Of a stretch of 32,505 nucleotides of DNA, positions 24,641 through 32,262 are shown piece after piece. The notes under the pieces were generated by a model. The model was not told the origin of the DNA and did no database searches. It saw nothing but the letters and a program-made list of their open reading frames with translations. The stretch comes from Nonomuraea turkmeniaca (GTDB lineage Bacteria; Actinomycetota; Actinomycetes; Streptosporangiales; Streptosporangiaceae). Location: assembly GCF_005889735.1 (NCBI RefSeq), contig NZ_VCKY01000120.1, positions 1 through 32,505 of the forward strand, read 5' to 3'. Both the position numbers and the translations under genes were made by a program. Within the stretch, counting starts at the first letter, position 1; each line of letters opens with the position of its first letter.

Positions 24641-24970
24641 CTACTCGGTCACGTCGATCTCACCGGTCGTGACCTCGGGCATGGGCATGGGCTCGGCGCC
24701 CTCCATGCGCTGGTCCGTCCAGTATTCGAGCACCTTGTTGGGGTCGGGGTTGACCTCCCGGGAGACCACGATGTCGTCGTCGGTGGGCTCGGAGGACGGG
24801 GCCGGCTGCGCCGGCGGGCCGGATGGTGACGCCTTCTCCACCACTGCTCTGGTCTCCTCGCCGACCTGTTCCAGCCTGCCCGCGGAGGCGGCCGCCGCGA
24901 CCGAGACGCCTGCGACGACGACGACGCCGACGATGGCCGCGGATGCCCACAGCTTGCGGGTCTGGTCCAT
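24641..24970 (-). CDS. Short exported protein with a YWTxxRM element
   Basis: A 109-residue protein. MDQTRKLWASAAIVGVVVVA and the following GVSVAAAASAG form a signal peptide or N-terminal anchor, then a Pro/Ser/Glu-rich stretch (48-68). Residues 81-98 read LEYWTDQRMEGAEPMPMP, which resembles the Y-W-T-P-E-R-M-x-x-A-x-P segment found in the propeptide or linker of many secreted actinobacterial trypsin-like proteins; here no protease domain follows and the protein ends soon after. GGAGGG lies just upstream of the ATG at 24970. It stands 43 bases after menE on the same strand. It could be a free-standing propeptide-like inhibitor, chaperone or the remnant of a protease; function not established. 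Confidence 0.75.
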   Translation of the reverse strand: MDQTRKLWASAAIVGVVVVAGVSVAAAASAGRLEQVGEETRAVVEKASPSGPPAQPAPSSEPTDDDIVVSREVNPDPNKVLEYWTDQRMEGAEPMPMPEVTTGEIDVTE

Positions 24971-25013
24971 GAAGGCTCCCTCCTTCTCCCCACTCTGACG
25001 CAGCCGCACCTCG

Positions 25014-26159
25014 TCAGGTTCCTGCCTTCAGCCGTACAAGATCGGTCTTGCCGTTCGGCAGCAGCGGCAGTCCGGCGACCAGGCGCAATTCGCGCGGGGC
25101 GGCGTGAGGGGGAAGCCTATCGCGGCAGTATGCCCTCAATTGGACAAGCGTGGGCGGCGTGTCGGGGTCGGTGGGAACGACCACGGCGGTGACGAGCTCG
25201 CCCCATTCGACATCGGGCACGCCGATCACGGCCACATCGGCGACTTCGGGGTGGGTGCCGAGCACGGCGGCCACGGCGGGGGCCATGACCTTCTCGCCGC
25301 CGGTGTTGATGACGTCGTCCGCGCGGCCCAGCACTCGCAACCGCCCGCCGGCCAGCTCGCCCAGGTCGGAGGTGACGAACCAGCCGCCGTCGAACGGGGC
25401 GGGGCCGCCGGCGCGGTAGCCGGAGAAGAGCACGGGGCCGGCGATCCTGATCAGGCCGTCCTCGCCAATTTTGAGATCTACATTGTAAAGGGGCTGGCCG
25501 TCGTACACGCAACCGCCGCACGTCTCGCTCATCCCGTACGTCGTCACGACCCGCGCGCCGAGGTCCCGGGCCTGTTCCAGCAGGCGGGGACGGGGCGCGG
25601 CGCCGCCGAGCAGAATCGTGCGGAACCCTGACAGATCGGCGCCCATCTCCACCAGCCGGTGCAACTGGGTGGGCACCAGCGAGACGTGGTCGGCGCCGGA
25701 GTCCAGGACCGCGCGCGGGTCGAAACGCGGGTGGATGATCGGCTCGCTCTCCGACAGCAGGGCGCGTACCAGCACTTGCAGGCCGGAGACGTGGGAGACG
25801 GGCAGGCAGCACAACCAGCGCTCGCCCTTGGACGCCTCCACGCGTCGTAGCGAGGCCGCCGCCGAGGCGCGCAGCGCGGTGGCCGACAACATCACGCCCT
25901 TGGGCGTGCCGGTGCTGCCGCTGGTGGCGATCACGACCGCGACGTCGGCGGGCACGCCCGCGCCGCCGTCCTGGGGCGTTCCGTCGACGTGGGTGGGGCG
26001 CAGCGCGGCCAGCGCCGCCTCGGCCTGGCCGGGAGGGAGGGGCAGGACGGCGGGTCCTTCGCCGGCGAGCGCGTCGCGTACGGCCGTGAACAGCGCGGGT
26101 CCCGGAGGCTGCACAATGGCATGCAGCGGACGGTCCGGATGCGACGGGTTCCTCCACAT
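25014..26159 (-). CDS. menE: o-Succinylbenzoate-CoA ligase
   Basis: A 381-residue ANL-superfamily adenylate-forming enzyme that activates o-succinylbenzoate with ATP and CoA in menaquinone synthesis. Motifs in order: IATSGSTGTPKGVM (A3), LLGGAAPRP (A4 region), TYGMSETCGGC (A5), TSDLGELAGGRLRVLGRADD (A7-A8) with INTGGEKV, and the C-terminal LPNGKTDLVRL with the adenylation lysine. It is short for the superfamily, as actinobacterial MenE usually is. Assignment is strengthened by menC and menD on the opposite strand. ATG 26159 has TAACCT seven bases upstream as a leaderless -10. The ACATTGTAAAG at 25481-25491 inside the gene resembles the TetR operator at 22460. Confidence 0.9.
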   Translation of the reverse strand: MWRNPSHPDRPLHAIVQPPGPALFTAVRDALAGEGPAVLPLPPGQAEAALAALRPTHVDGTPQDGGAGVPADVAVVIATSGSTGTPKGVMLSATALRASAAASLRRVEASKGERWLCCLPVSHVSGLQVLVRALLSESEPIIHPRFDPRAVLDSGADHVSLVPTQLHRLVEMGADLSGFRTILLGGAAPRPRLLEQARDLGARVVTTYGMSETCGGCVYDGQPLYNVDLKIGEDGLIRIAGPVLFSGYRAGGPAPFDGGWFVTSDLGELAGGRLRVLGRADDVINTGGEKVMAPAVAAVLGTHPEVADVAVIGVPDVEWGELVTAVVVPTDPDTPPTLVQLRAYCRDRLPPHAAPRELRLVAGLPLLPNGKTDLVRLKAGT

Positions 26160-26166
26160 GCTCGTA

Positions 26167-26172
26167 AGGTTA
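26167..26172 (-). promoter_or_regulatory. Leaderless -10 element before menE
   Basis: TAACCT on the minus strand (26172-26167), seven bases before the menE ATG at 26159. The divergent menC side has a -10-like TAAGGT (26165-26170) overlapping it on the other strand, so the two promoters may interfere; the menC one would leave a leader of about 40 bases. Confidence 0.42.
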
Positions 26173-26217
26173 ATGGCGACACGTCGGACAGCGGCGCAGG
26201 GGAAAGCAGGGAGGATC

Positions 26218-27144
26218 GTGGCACGTTCTCCCGTGGTCTTCAGAATCCCGATGCGCCTGCGATTCCGGGGGCAGACCGCCAGAGAAGGGGTGCTGCTGCA
26301 CGGCCCGGCCGGGTGGGGTGAGTTCTCCCCGTTCCCGGAGTACGGCCCGCGCGAGTGCGCGCGGTGGCTGGCCTGCGCCCGTGAGGCGGCCTTCGAGGGC
26401 TGGCCGGAGCCGGTGCGCGACAGTGTCCCGGTCAACGCCACCGTGCCCGCCGTGGACGCCCAGCGGGCTCACGAGCTGGTGCGGCGCTCCGGCTGCGGCA
26501 CGGCGAAGGTCAAGGTGGGCGAGCGCGGGCAGACGTTCGACGACGACGTGGCCAGGGTGGAGGCCGTGCGGGACGCGCTCGGCCCAGCGGGCCGCCTGCG
26601 GGTCGACGTCAACGGCGCGTGGAGCGTCGACGAGGCCGTGCGGCGGCTGAAGCGCCTGGACAAGTACGACCTGGAGTACGCCGAGCAGCCGTGCGCCACG
26701 CTGGAGGAGCTGGCGGCGGTGCGGCGGGCCTGCGACGTGCCGATCGCGGCCGACGAGTCGATCAGACGGGCCGAGGACCCGCTGCGCGTCAAGGCGGCCG
26801 AGGCGGCCGACGTCGCGGTGGTCAAGGTGCAGCCTCTGGGCGGGGTGCGCAACGCGTTGCGGGTGGTGGAGGCGTGCGGGTTGCCCGCCGTGGTCTCCAG
26901 CGCCGTCGAAACTTCTGTGGGTCTTGCGGCGGGGCTGGCGCTGGCGGCGGCGTTGCCGTCGTTGCCGTACGCGTGCGGGCTGGGCACATTGCCGCTGCTG
27001 GCGGGTGACGTCGTGGACGATTCGCTGACACCCGTGGACGGTCAGTTGGCAGTACGCCGCCCAAGCGTGAATTATCAGCATTTGTCGGTTTTTGAGATTG
27101 AATCTCCCCAGTGGCTTCGCCGGATGCAGGAGGCGTCACGTTGA
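26218..27144 (+). CDS. menC: o-Succinylbenzoate synthase
   Basis: A 308-residue enolase-superfamily enzyme that dehydrates SHCHC to o-succinylbenzoate. Catalytic features are the K-x-K of TAKVKVG, metal ligands in RVDVNGAW, EYAEQP and AADES, and the second lysine in VVKVQPLGG. N-terminal FRIPMRLRFRG and GPAGWGEFSPFPEY are typical of actinobacterial MenC. GTG 26218 is the likely start; GGGAGG is very close (three bases), so GTG 26233 remains possible. Its TGA overlaps the menD TTG (TTGA), so the two are translationally coupled. The last 20 codons (about 27068-27120) are strikingly AT-rich for this genome. Confidence 0.88.
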   Translation: MARSPVVFRIPMRLRFRGQTAREGVLLHGPAGWGEFSPFPEYGPRECARWLACAREAAFEGWPEPVRDSVPVNATVPAVDAQRAHELVRRSGCGTAKVKVGERGQTFDDDVARVEAVRDALGPAGRLRVDVNGAWSVDEAVRRLKRLDKYDLEYAEQPCATLEELAAVRRACDVPIAADESIRRAEDPLRVKAAEAADVAVVKVQPLGGVRNALRVVEACGLPAVVSSAVETSVGLAAGLALAAALPSLPYACGLGTLPLLAGDVVDDSLTPVDGQLAVRRPSVNYQHLSVFEIESPQWLRRMQEASR

Positions 27145-28802
27145 ACCCCGCCACCGCGCTGGCTACCGTGCTGGTCGACGAACTGGTGCGCTGCGGTCTG
27201 ACCGACGTGGTGCTGGCGCCCGGCTCGCGGTCCGCCCCGCTGGCGCTGGCGCTGCACGCCGAGTCGCGGGTGCGCCTGCACGTGCGCATCGACGAGCGCT
27301 CGGCGTCGTACCTGGCGCTCGGGCTGGCCAAGCGGGCCGAGCGGCCGGTCGCGCTGATCTGCTCGTCCGGCACGGCCACCGCCAACTTCCACCCGGCCGT
27401 GATCGAGGCCAGTGAGTCGGGTGTGCCACTGCTGGTGCTCACCGCCGACCGCCCGCCCGAGCTGCGCGGCACCGGCGCCAACCAGACGATCGACCAGATC
27501 AAGATGTACGGGACGGCCACGCGCTGGTTCGCCGAGGTCGGCGTGCCGGAGGACCGGCCCGGGCAGGTGGCTTACTGGCGGTCGCTGGCCTGCCGCGCCT
27601 ACCAGCGGGCCGCCGGACCGGCCAACCCCGGCCCGGTCCACCTCAACCTGGCCTTCAGGGAGCCGCTCATCCCCGACGGCGACACCACCTGGAGCGAGCC
27701 GCTCGACGGCGGCGCGAACGGTCCCTGGGTGCGAGCCAGGGTCGCGCCCCCGCCGATCGCCCTGCACATCCCGCCGACCCGGCGCGGCGTGCTCGTCGTC
27801 GGCGACGGCGCCGCGAACGTGCGCCGCTACGTGGCCGCCGCCGGCATGGCGGGCTGGCCGGTGCTGTCGGAGCCGAACGGCGGCGCCCGCTACGGCGACC
27901 ACGCCATCTCGACCTACCACTACCTGCTGGGCACGCCCGAGTTCGCCGACGCGCACCAGCCCGACGTGGTGGTCACGCTCGGCCGGCCCGGGTTGTCGCG
28001 TCCGCTGCTGTCGTGGTTGCGGCGGGCCGCCGAGCACATCGTGGTGGCGCCCGACCTGGACCGCTGGCCGGACCCGACCCGGTCGGCCACGCAGGTGGCG
28101 CAGGCGGTGGAGATCCCGGTGGCCGCGGGCGACGACAGCTGGCTGCACGCCTGGCGGCAGGCGGACCACGCGGCGAGGTCGGCCGTGGACGAGGTGCTCG
28201 ACGTCGCGGGCCTCAGCGAGCCGCGCCTGGCCAGGGACCTGGTGGACGCGCTGCCGAACGGGGCGTTGTTGTTCTGCGGGTCGTCGATGCCGATCAGGGA
28301 CCTGGACCAGGCGATGCGGCCGCGGCGCGGCATCAGGGTGATGGCCAACCGGGGCGCCTCCGGCATCGACGGGCTGGTCTCGACCGCGATGGGGGCGGCG
28401 CTGGCGCACAACGGGCCCGCCTACGCGCTGCTCGGCGACCTGACGTTCCTGCACGACCAGAACGGGCTGATCCTCGGGCCCCGCGAGCCGCGCCCCGACC
28501 TGTGCTTCGTGGTGGTCAACAACGACGGGGGCGGCATCTTCTCGCTGCTGCCGCAGGCGGCGGTCCGCGATCCGTTCGAGCGGGTCTTCGGCACGCCGCA
28601 CGGGGTCGACCTCGGGTACGCGGCGGCCGCGACCGCGACGCCGTACACGCTCGTGTCGGAGATCACGGAGCTGCCGAAGGCGCTGCGCGGCGAGGGGCCG
28701 CGCGTGGTCGAGGTGCGTACCGACCGCGAGGAGAACGTGCTCGTGCACGCCCGCCTGCGCGAGGCCGCGCAGGAGGCCGTCCGGGCCCTGCTGACCGCCT
28801 AG
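27141..28802 (+). CDS. menD: 2-succinyl-5-enolpyruvyl-6-hydroxy-3-cyclohexene-1-carboxylate synthase
   Basis: A 553-residue thiamine-diphosphate enzyme that joins isochorismate and 2-oxoglutarate, the committed menaquinone step. The N-terminus VLVDELVRCGLTDVVLAPGS, DERSASYLALGLAK and SGTATANFHPAV are MenD hallmarks; the ThDP/Mg site is LLGDLTFLHDQNGL through VVNNDGGGIFSLLPQ; substrate residues lie in MANRGASGIDG. Length matches the family. TTG 27141 has GGAGG seven bases upstream and overlaps the menC stop by four bases. It converges on the exonuclease gene with a 7-base gap. Confidence 0.95.
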   Translation: MNPATALATVLVDELVRCGLTDVVLAPGSRSAPLALALHAESRVRLHVRIDERSASYLALGLAKRAERPVALICSSGTATANFHPAVIEASESGVPLLVLTADRPPELRGTGANQTIDQIKMYGTATRWFAEVGVPEDRPGQVAYWRSLACRAYQRAAGPANPGPVHLNLAFREPLIPDGDTTWSEPLDGGANGPWVRARVAPPPIALHIPPTRRGVLVVGDGAANVRRYVAAAGMAGWPVLSEPNGGARYGDHAISTYHYLLGTPEFADAHQPDVVVTLGRPGLSRPLLSWLRRAAEHIVVAPDLDRWPDPTRSATQVAQAVEIPVAAGDDSWLHAWRQADHAARSAVDEVLDVAGLSEPRLARDLVDALPNGALLFCGSSMPIRDLDQAMRPRRGIRVMANRGASGIDGLVSTAMGAALAHNGPAYALLGDLTFLHDQNGLILGPREPRPDLCFVVVNNDGGGIFSLLPQAAVRDPFERVFGTPHGVDLGYAAAATATPYTLVSEITELPKALRGEGPRVVEVRTDREENVLVHARLREAAQEAVRALLTA

Positions 28803-28809
28803 CCCGCGA

Positions 28810-29712
28810 TCACGCGGAGACCGAGCCCAGCGCGTCGAGCAGGCGGTTGAGCGGGCCGTCCAGGCCGTAGTGGTCGGCCAGGCGCACCAGCGCCTCGGGG
28901 TCGCGCGGCTTGGCCGGCAGCGTCAGGTCGGCGGCCGGGAGCGGCGCGTCGTGGGCGACCTGGACGACGGCGGGGGCGGCGCTCAGGTAGTCGCGGGCCG
29001 CGGCCAGCCTGGTGCGGCTGCCGGCGGGGAAGCCGTCGGTCACGCCCGTGTCCAGGGCCTCGATCAGGGTCTCCAGAGAGCCGAAGCGGGTGATGAGCGC
29101 GGCCGCGGTCTTCTCGCCGACGCCGGCGACGCCGGGCAGGCCGTCGCTGGGGTCGCCGCGCAGGGTGGCGAAGTCGGCGTAGGCGCGGCCGGGGACGCCG
29201 TACTTGGCGGTGACGAACGCCTCGTCCACGATCTGCAGGTTGCGGATGCCGCGCACGGTGTAGAGCACGCGGACCGGGCGGGCGTCGTCGACCAGCTGGA
29301 ACAGGTCGCGGTCGCCGGTGACGATGTCGACCGCGCCGCTCGCCTGGTGGGTGAGCGTGCCGATGACGTCGTCGGCCTCGTACCCGGCCGACTCCAGGAC
29401 GGCGATGCCGACCGCGTCGAGCACCTCCTGGATGACGGCGATCTGCGGGACGAGCGTCTCGGGCACGACCTCGGTGTTGCCGTACGCGACGCGGTGCGCC
29501 TTGTACGTCGGGATCGCCGCGACGCGGAAGGCCGGGCGCCAGTCGGCGTCCATCGTGGCCGCGAGCTCCGTGGGGGAGTGCTGGCGGACGAGGGTGGCGA
29601 TCATGTCGATGAGGCCGCGTACCGCGTTGATCGGCGAGCCGTCGGGGGCCTTGATCGACTCCGGCACGCCGTAGAAGGCGCGGAAGTAGAGGGACGGGGT
29701 GTCCAGAAGCAT
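28810..29712 (-). CDS. Stand-alone 5'-3' exonuclease (flap endonuclease fold)
   Basis: A 300-residue protein homologous to the 5' nuclease domain of DNA polymerase I. Visible are LLDTPSLYFRAFYGVP with the first metal Asp, the acidic cluster ESAGYEADDVIGTL, TGDRDLFQLVDD, and the helix-3-turn-helix segment LRGDPSDGLPGVAGVGEKTA that grips DNA. Such free-standing homologues process flaps or RNA primers alongside PolA. ATG 29712 is taken as start; GTG 29718, two codons upstream, overlaps the stop of the SpoIIE-type gene, so the two minus-strand genes are effectively fused in one transcript, an unusual pairing of DNA repair and phosphatase signalling. Confidence 0.93.
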   Translation of the reverse strand: MLLDTPSLYFRAFYGVPESIKAPDGSPINAVRGLIDMIATLVRQHSPTELAATMDADWRPAFRVAAIPTYKAHRVAYGNTEVVPETLVPQIAVIQEVLDAVGIAVLESAGYEADDVIGTLTHQASGAVDIVTGDRDLFQLVDDARPVRVLYTVRGIRNLQIVDEAFVTAKYGVPGRAYADFATLRGDPSDGLPGVAGVGEKTAAALITRFGSLETLIEALDTGVTDGFPAGSRTRLAAARDYLSAAPAVVQVAHDAPLPAADLTLPAKPRDPEALVRLADHYGLDGPLNRLLDALGSVSA

Positions 29713-29717
29713 GAGCA

Positions 29718-30908
29718 CTAGCCCAGTATGCCCACCCCTAGAAGACAGGCGTCGTCTTCCGGGTTGGGGCCGCCGATGTCGGACAGCAGGCGGTCGAGCC
29801 CGTCCTCCAGATCGCACCCCTGCATGTGACGGGCGGCGGCCAGGACCTGGTCGAGGCCGACGTCGATGTCGCGGGTACGCCGCTCGACCAGCCCGTCGGT
29901 GAACAGCAGCAGCACGTCCCCGGGCCGCAGCCGCGTCGTGGCCGGCTCGTAGGGCCGCCCGCACGTGGCGCCGAGCAGCACGCCTTTGGGCTGGTCGAGC
30001 AAGCTGGCCACGCCGTCGCGCACCAGGATGGGTGCCAGGTGACCGGCCTGGCTCCAGGCGAACACCCGGGTCTGCGGGTCCAGATGCCCGATGATCGCCG
30101 TGGCGGTGGTGTCGTTGAGCTGGTGCAGGACCAGCTCGTTCAGCCAGTCCAGCAGCCGGTTGGCGGGCCGTCCGGTCATGGCGAGGCCGACGAGGGCGTG
30201 GCGGAGCTGGGCCATGTGCGCGATCGCGGGCAGGCCGTGGCCGGAGACGTCGCCGATGGCCAGCAGCAGGCGGCCGTCGGGGGAGGGGGCCGCCTCGAAC
30301 CAGTCGCCGCCCAGGTTCGCGGTCTTCTCGGCGGGGACGTAGCGCACCGCGATGCCGGCGTTCGGCAGGCCGGGGAAGCAGGCGGGGTCGGGGAGTATAG
30401 CGTCGCGCAGCGCCAGCATCACATGACGCTCTTCGGCGGCCTGCTCGCGGGCCTCCAGGAGCTGGCGGCGCGACTCCGACATCATGCGCTCGGCGCGGCG
30501 GCGGCCGGTGATGTCCTGGATGACGCCGTGCAGGCCGATGGGGCCGCCGGGGGCCATCAGAGGTTCGAGCACCACGCGCAGGTCGCGGAGCTCGCCTCCG
30601 CGGCGGATGCGGAACTCGGCCTGGACCGGCTCGACGCCCTGCACGGCGGACCACAGGAGCTGGTCGAGCGCGGCCACGTCAGCGGGCTCGACGTGCTTGG
30701 CGAGCTGGGGCAGCGCGATCGGGCCCTTGGCCGGGTCGCGGCCGAAGATCGTGTACACCTGGTCGGACCAGATCGTCTCGCCGCTGTGGAGGTGCCACTC
30801 CGCCCAGCCCATGTTGCCGAGCCGCTGCGCGTGCGCCAGCCTCACGGCCAGCATCTCCGCGTCGGTTTCGTGCCCGAGCAGCCCGGTCTCCACCGCGGCA
30901 TTGCCCAT
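29718..30908 (-). CDS. PAS-domain PP2C (SpoIIE-type) serine phosphatase
   Basis: A 396-residue signalling phosphatase. A PAS-like domain occupies about 20-135 (MGWAEWHLHSGETIWSDQ, IQDITGRRRAE), then a short coiled coil, then a SpoIIE/PP2C domain with YVPAEKTANLGGDWFEA, AIGDVSGHGLPA, AGHLAPILVRDG, LLLFTDGLVERR and the closing EDDACLLGV. The metal-binding Asp/Gly residues are present. Such proteins dephosphorylate anti-anti-sigma factors in partner-switching control. ATG 30908 is chosen over ATG 30920 because TATGGT (30921-30916) lies exactly seven bases before it. No anti-sigma or STAS partner gene is adjacent. Confidence 0.9.
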   Translation of the reverse strand: MGNAAVETGLLGHETDAEMLAVRLAHAQRLGNMGWAEWHLHSGETIWSDQVYTIFGRDPAKGPIALPQLAKHVEPADVAALDQLLWSAVQGVEPVQAEFRIRRGGELRDLRVVLEPLMAPGGPIGLHGVIQDITGRRRAERMMSESRRQLLEAREQAAEERHVMLALRDAILPDPACFPGLPNAGIAVRYVPAEKTANLGGDWFEAAPSPDGRLLLAIGDVSGHGLPAIAHMAQLRHALVGLAMTGRPANRLLDWLNELVLHQLNDTTATAIIGHLDPQTRVFAWSQAGHLAPILVRDGVASLLDQPKGVLLGATCGRPYEPATTRLRPGDVLLLFTDGLVERRTRDIDVGLDQVLAAARHMQGCDLEDGLDRLLSDIGGPNPEDDACLLGVGILG

Positions 30909-30915
30909 GACGTCG

Positions 30916-30960
30916 ACCATAGTCTCACTCTCAAAGTGCAGTGGATCTGGACAATTGTCC
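30916..30960 (-). promoter_or_regulatory. Leaderless promoter and 12-bp palindrome upstream of the phosphatase gene
   Basis: TATGGT (30921-30916) is seven bases before the ATG at 30908. A perfect palindrome GGACAATTGTCC lies at 30949-30960, just upstream of the expected -35 position and within the spacer shared with the divergent peptidase gene. It is a good operator candidate. Confidence 0.48.
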
Positions 30961-31051
30961 CCACACTACGTGATCGTTGTTGAACGGAGTGTAGCGATCG
31001 GTTCCTGTGTTGTGAGAGCTTTTCGCGGATTTTAGGAGGGCGGGGCCGGAG

Positions 31052-31057
31052 TAGATT
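31052..31057 (+). promoter_or_regulatory. Leaderless -10 element before the M24 peptidase
   Basis: TAGATT (31052-31057), seven bases before the GTG at 31065; no ribosome site at that start. Confidence 0.45.
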
Positions 31058-31064
31058 GAGGCCT

Positions 31065-32174
31065 GTGACGTCCTCAGACCTGTATCCCGTGTCCCGTCTG
31101 GCCGCCGTTCAGGAGGCCACCGCCAAGAGCGGGCTCGACGCTCTGCTGCTCACGCCCGGACCCGATCTGCGGTATGTGAGCGGCTACGAGGCCTTGCCGC
31201 TGGAGCGGCTGACGTGCCTGGTGGTGCCCGCGGCCGGGGAGCCGTACATGATGGTGCCCCGCCTGGAGTTGCCGGCCGCCCAGGCCTCGCCCGCCTCGCG
31301 GCTGGGGCTGGAGTTCGTGGCCTGGGACGAGACCGACGACCCGTACACGATCGCGGCGGCCCGGCTGGGGCGGGCCCGCAAGGTGGGGCTGGCCGACCGG
31401 ATGTGGGCCATGTCGTCGCTGCGCTTCCGCGAGGTGCTGCCGGACGCCGAGCAGGTGCTGGCCGGGAGCGTGCTGCGGGAGCTGCGGATGCGCAAGTCCC
31501 CGTCGGAGGTGGCGGCGCTGTCCGAGGCGGGGGAGGCCATCGACGCCGTGCACCGGCGGGTGCCGGAGTTCCTGCGGGCCGGGCGGACCGAGCGTGAGGT
31601 GGGCAGGGACATCGCCGAGGCGATCCTGGCGACCGGGCACGCGACGGTCGACTTCGTGATCGTCGCCTCCGGCCCCAACGGCGCCAGCCCGCACCACGAG
31701 GTGTCCGACCGGGTGATCCAGGCGGGCGAGCCGGTCGTGGTCGACATCGGCGGCCAGCTGCACAACGGCTACTGCTCGGACTCCACGCGCACCTACTGCG
31801 TGGGGGAGCCGCCCGCCGAGTTCACCGCGTACTACGAGGTGCTGCGCCGCGCCCAGGAGGCGGCGTGCGCGGCCGTGCGGCCCGGGGTGTCGTGCGAGGC
31901 CGTCGACGCGGCCGCCCGCGACGTGATCGCCGAGGCCGGCTACGGCGACTACTTCATCCACCGGACCGGGCACGGGATCGGCATCGAGACCCACGAGGAG
32001 CCGTACATCGTGGCCGGCAACGGGGAGCCGCTGGAGCCCGGCTTCGCCTTCTCCGTCGAGCCGGGCATCTACCTGCCTGGCCGGCACGGCGCCAGGATCG
32101 AGGACATCGTGGTGTGCACGGACAACGGCGGGGAACGGCTGAACAACACGCCCCGCGACCTGGTGATCGTGTAA
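31065..32174 (+). CDS. Xaa-Pro aminopeptidase/dipeptidase (M24 family)
   Basis: A 369-residue pita-bread-fold metallopeptidase. The N-terminal creatinase-like domain (1-130) has LDALLLTPGPDLRYVSGYEA; the catalytic domain has all five metal ligands in place: VVDIGGQL and SDSTRTY (two Asp), HRTGHGIG (His), EPGIYLPG (Glu) and RIEDIVV (Glu). It hydrolyses Xaa-Pro bonds of peptides or dipeptides in the cytoplasm; PepP and PepQ cannot be separated by eye. GTG 31065 is preferred over the TTG at 31056 by its leaderless promoter and by the MTSSDLYPVSRL start. Single gene, divergent from the phosphatase. Confidence 0.92.
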   Translation: MTSSDLYPVSRLAAVQEATAKSGLDALLLTPGPDLRYVSGYEALPLERLTCLVVPAAGEPYMMVPRLELPAAQASPASRLGLEFVAWDETDDPYTIAAARLGRARKVGLADRMWAMSSLRFREVLPDAEQVLAGSVLRELRMRKSPSEVAALSEAGEAIDAVHRRVPEFLRAGRTEREVGRDIAEAILATGHATVDFVIVASGPNGASPHHEVSDRVIQAGEPVVVDIGGQLHNGYCSDSTRTYCVGEPPAEFTAYYEVLRRAQEAACAAVRPGVSCEAVDAAARDVIAEAGYGDYFIHRTGHGIGIETHEEPYIVAGNGEPLEPGFAFSVEPGIYLPGRHGARIEDIVVCTDNGGERLNNTPRDLVIV

Positions 32175-32243
32175 GCGGTTCACGCGACGGTGGACGGGGC
32201 CGTGGGTCCATGAGCGTGCCGGCGTTCGAGGTCACGGGGGTCG

Positions 32244-32255
32244 CTGTGGCACAGT
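32244..32255 (+). promoter_or_regulatory. Palindrome and weak leaderless -10 before the last gene
   Basis: CTGTGGCACAG (32244-32254) is a perfect palindrome with one central base; its right half merges with CACAGT (32250-32255), seven bases before the ATG at 32263. The hexamer is a poor match to TANNNT. Confidence 0.3.
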
Positions 32256-32262
32256 CGCTGTC

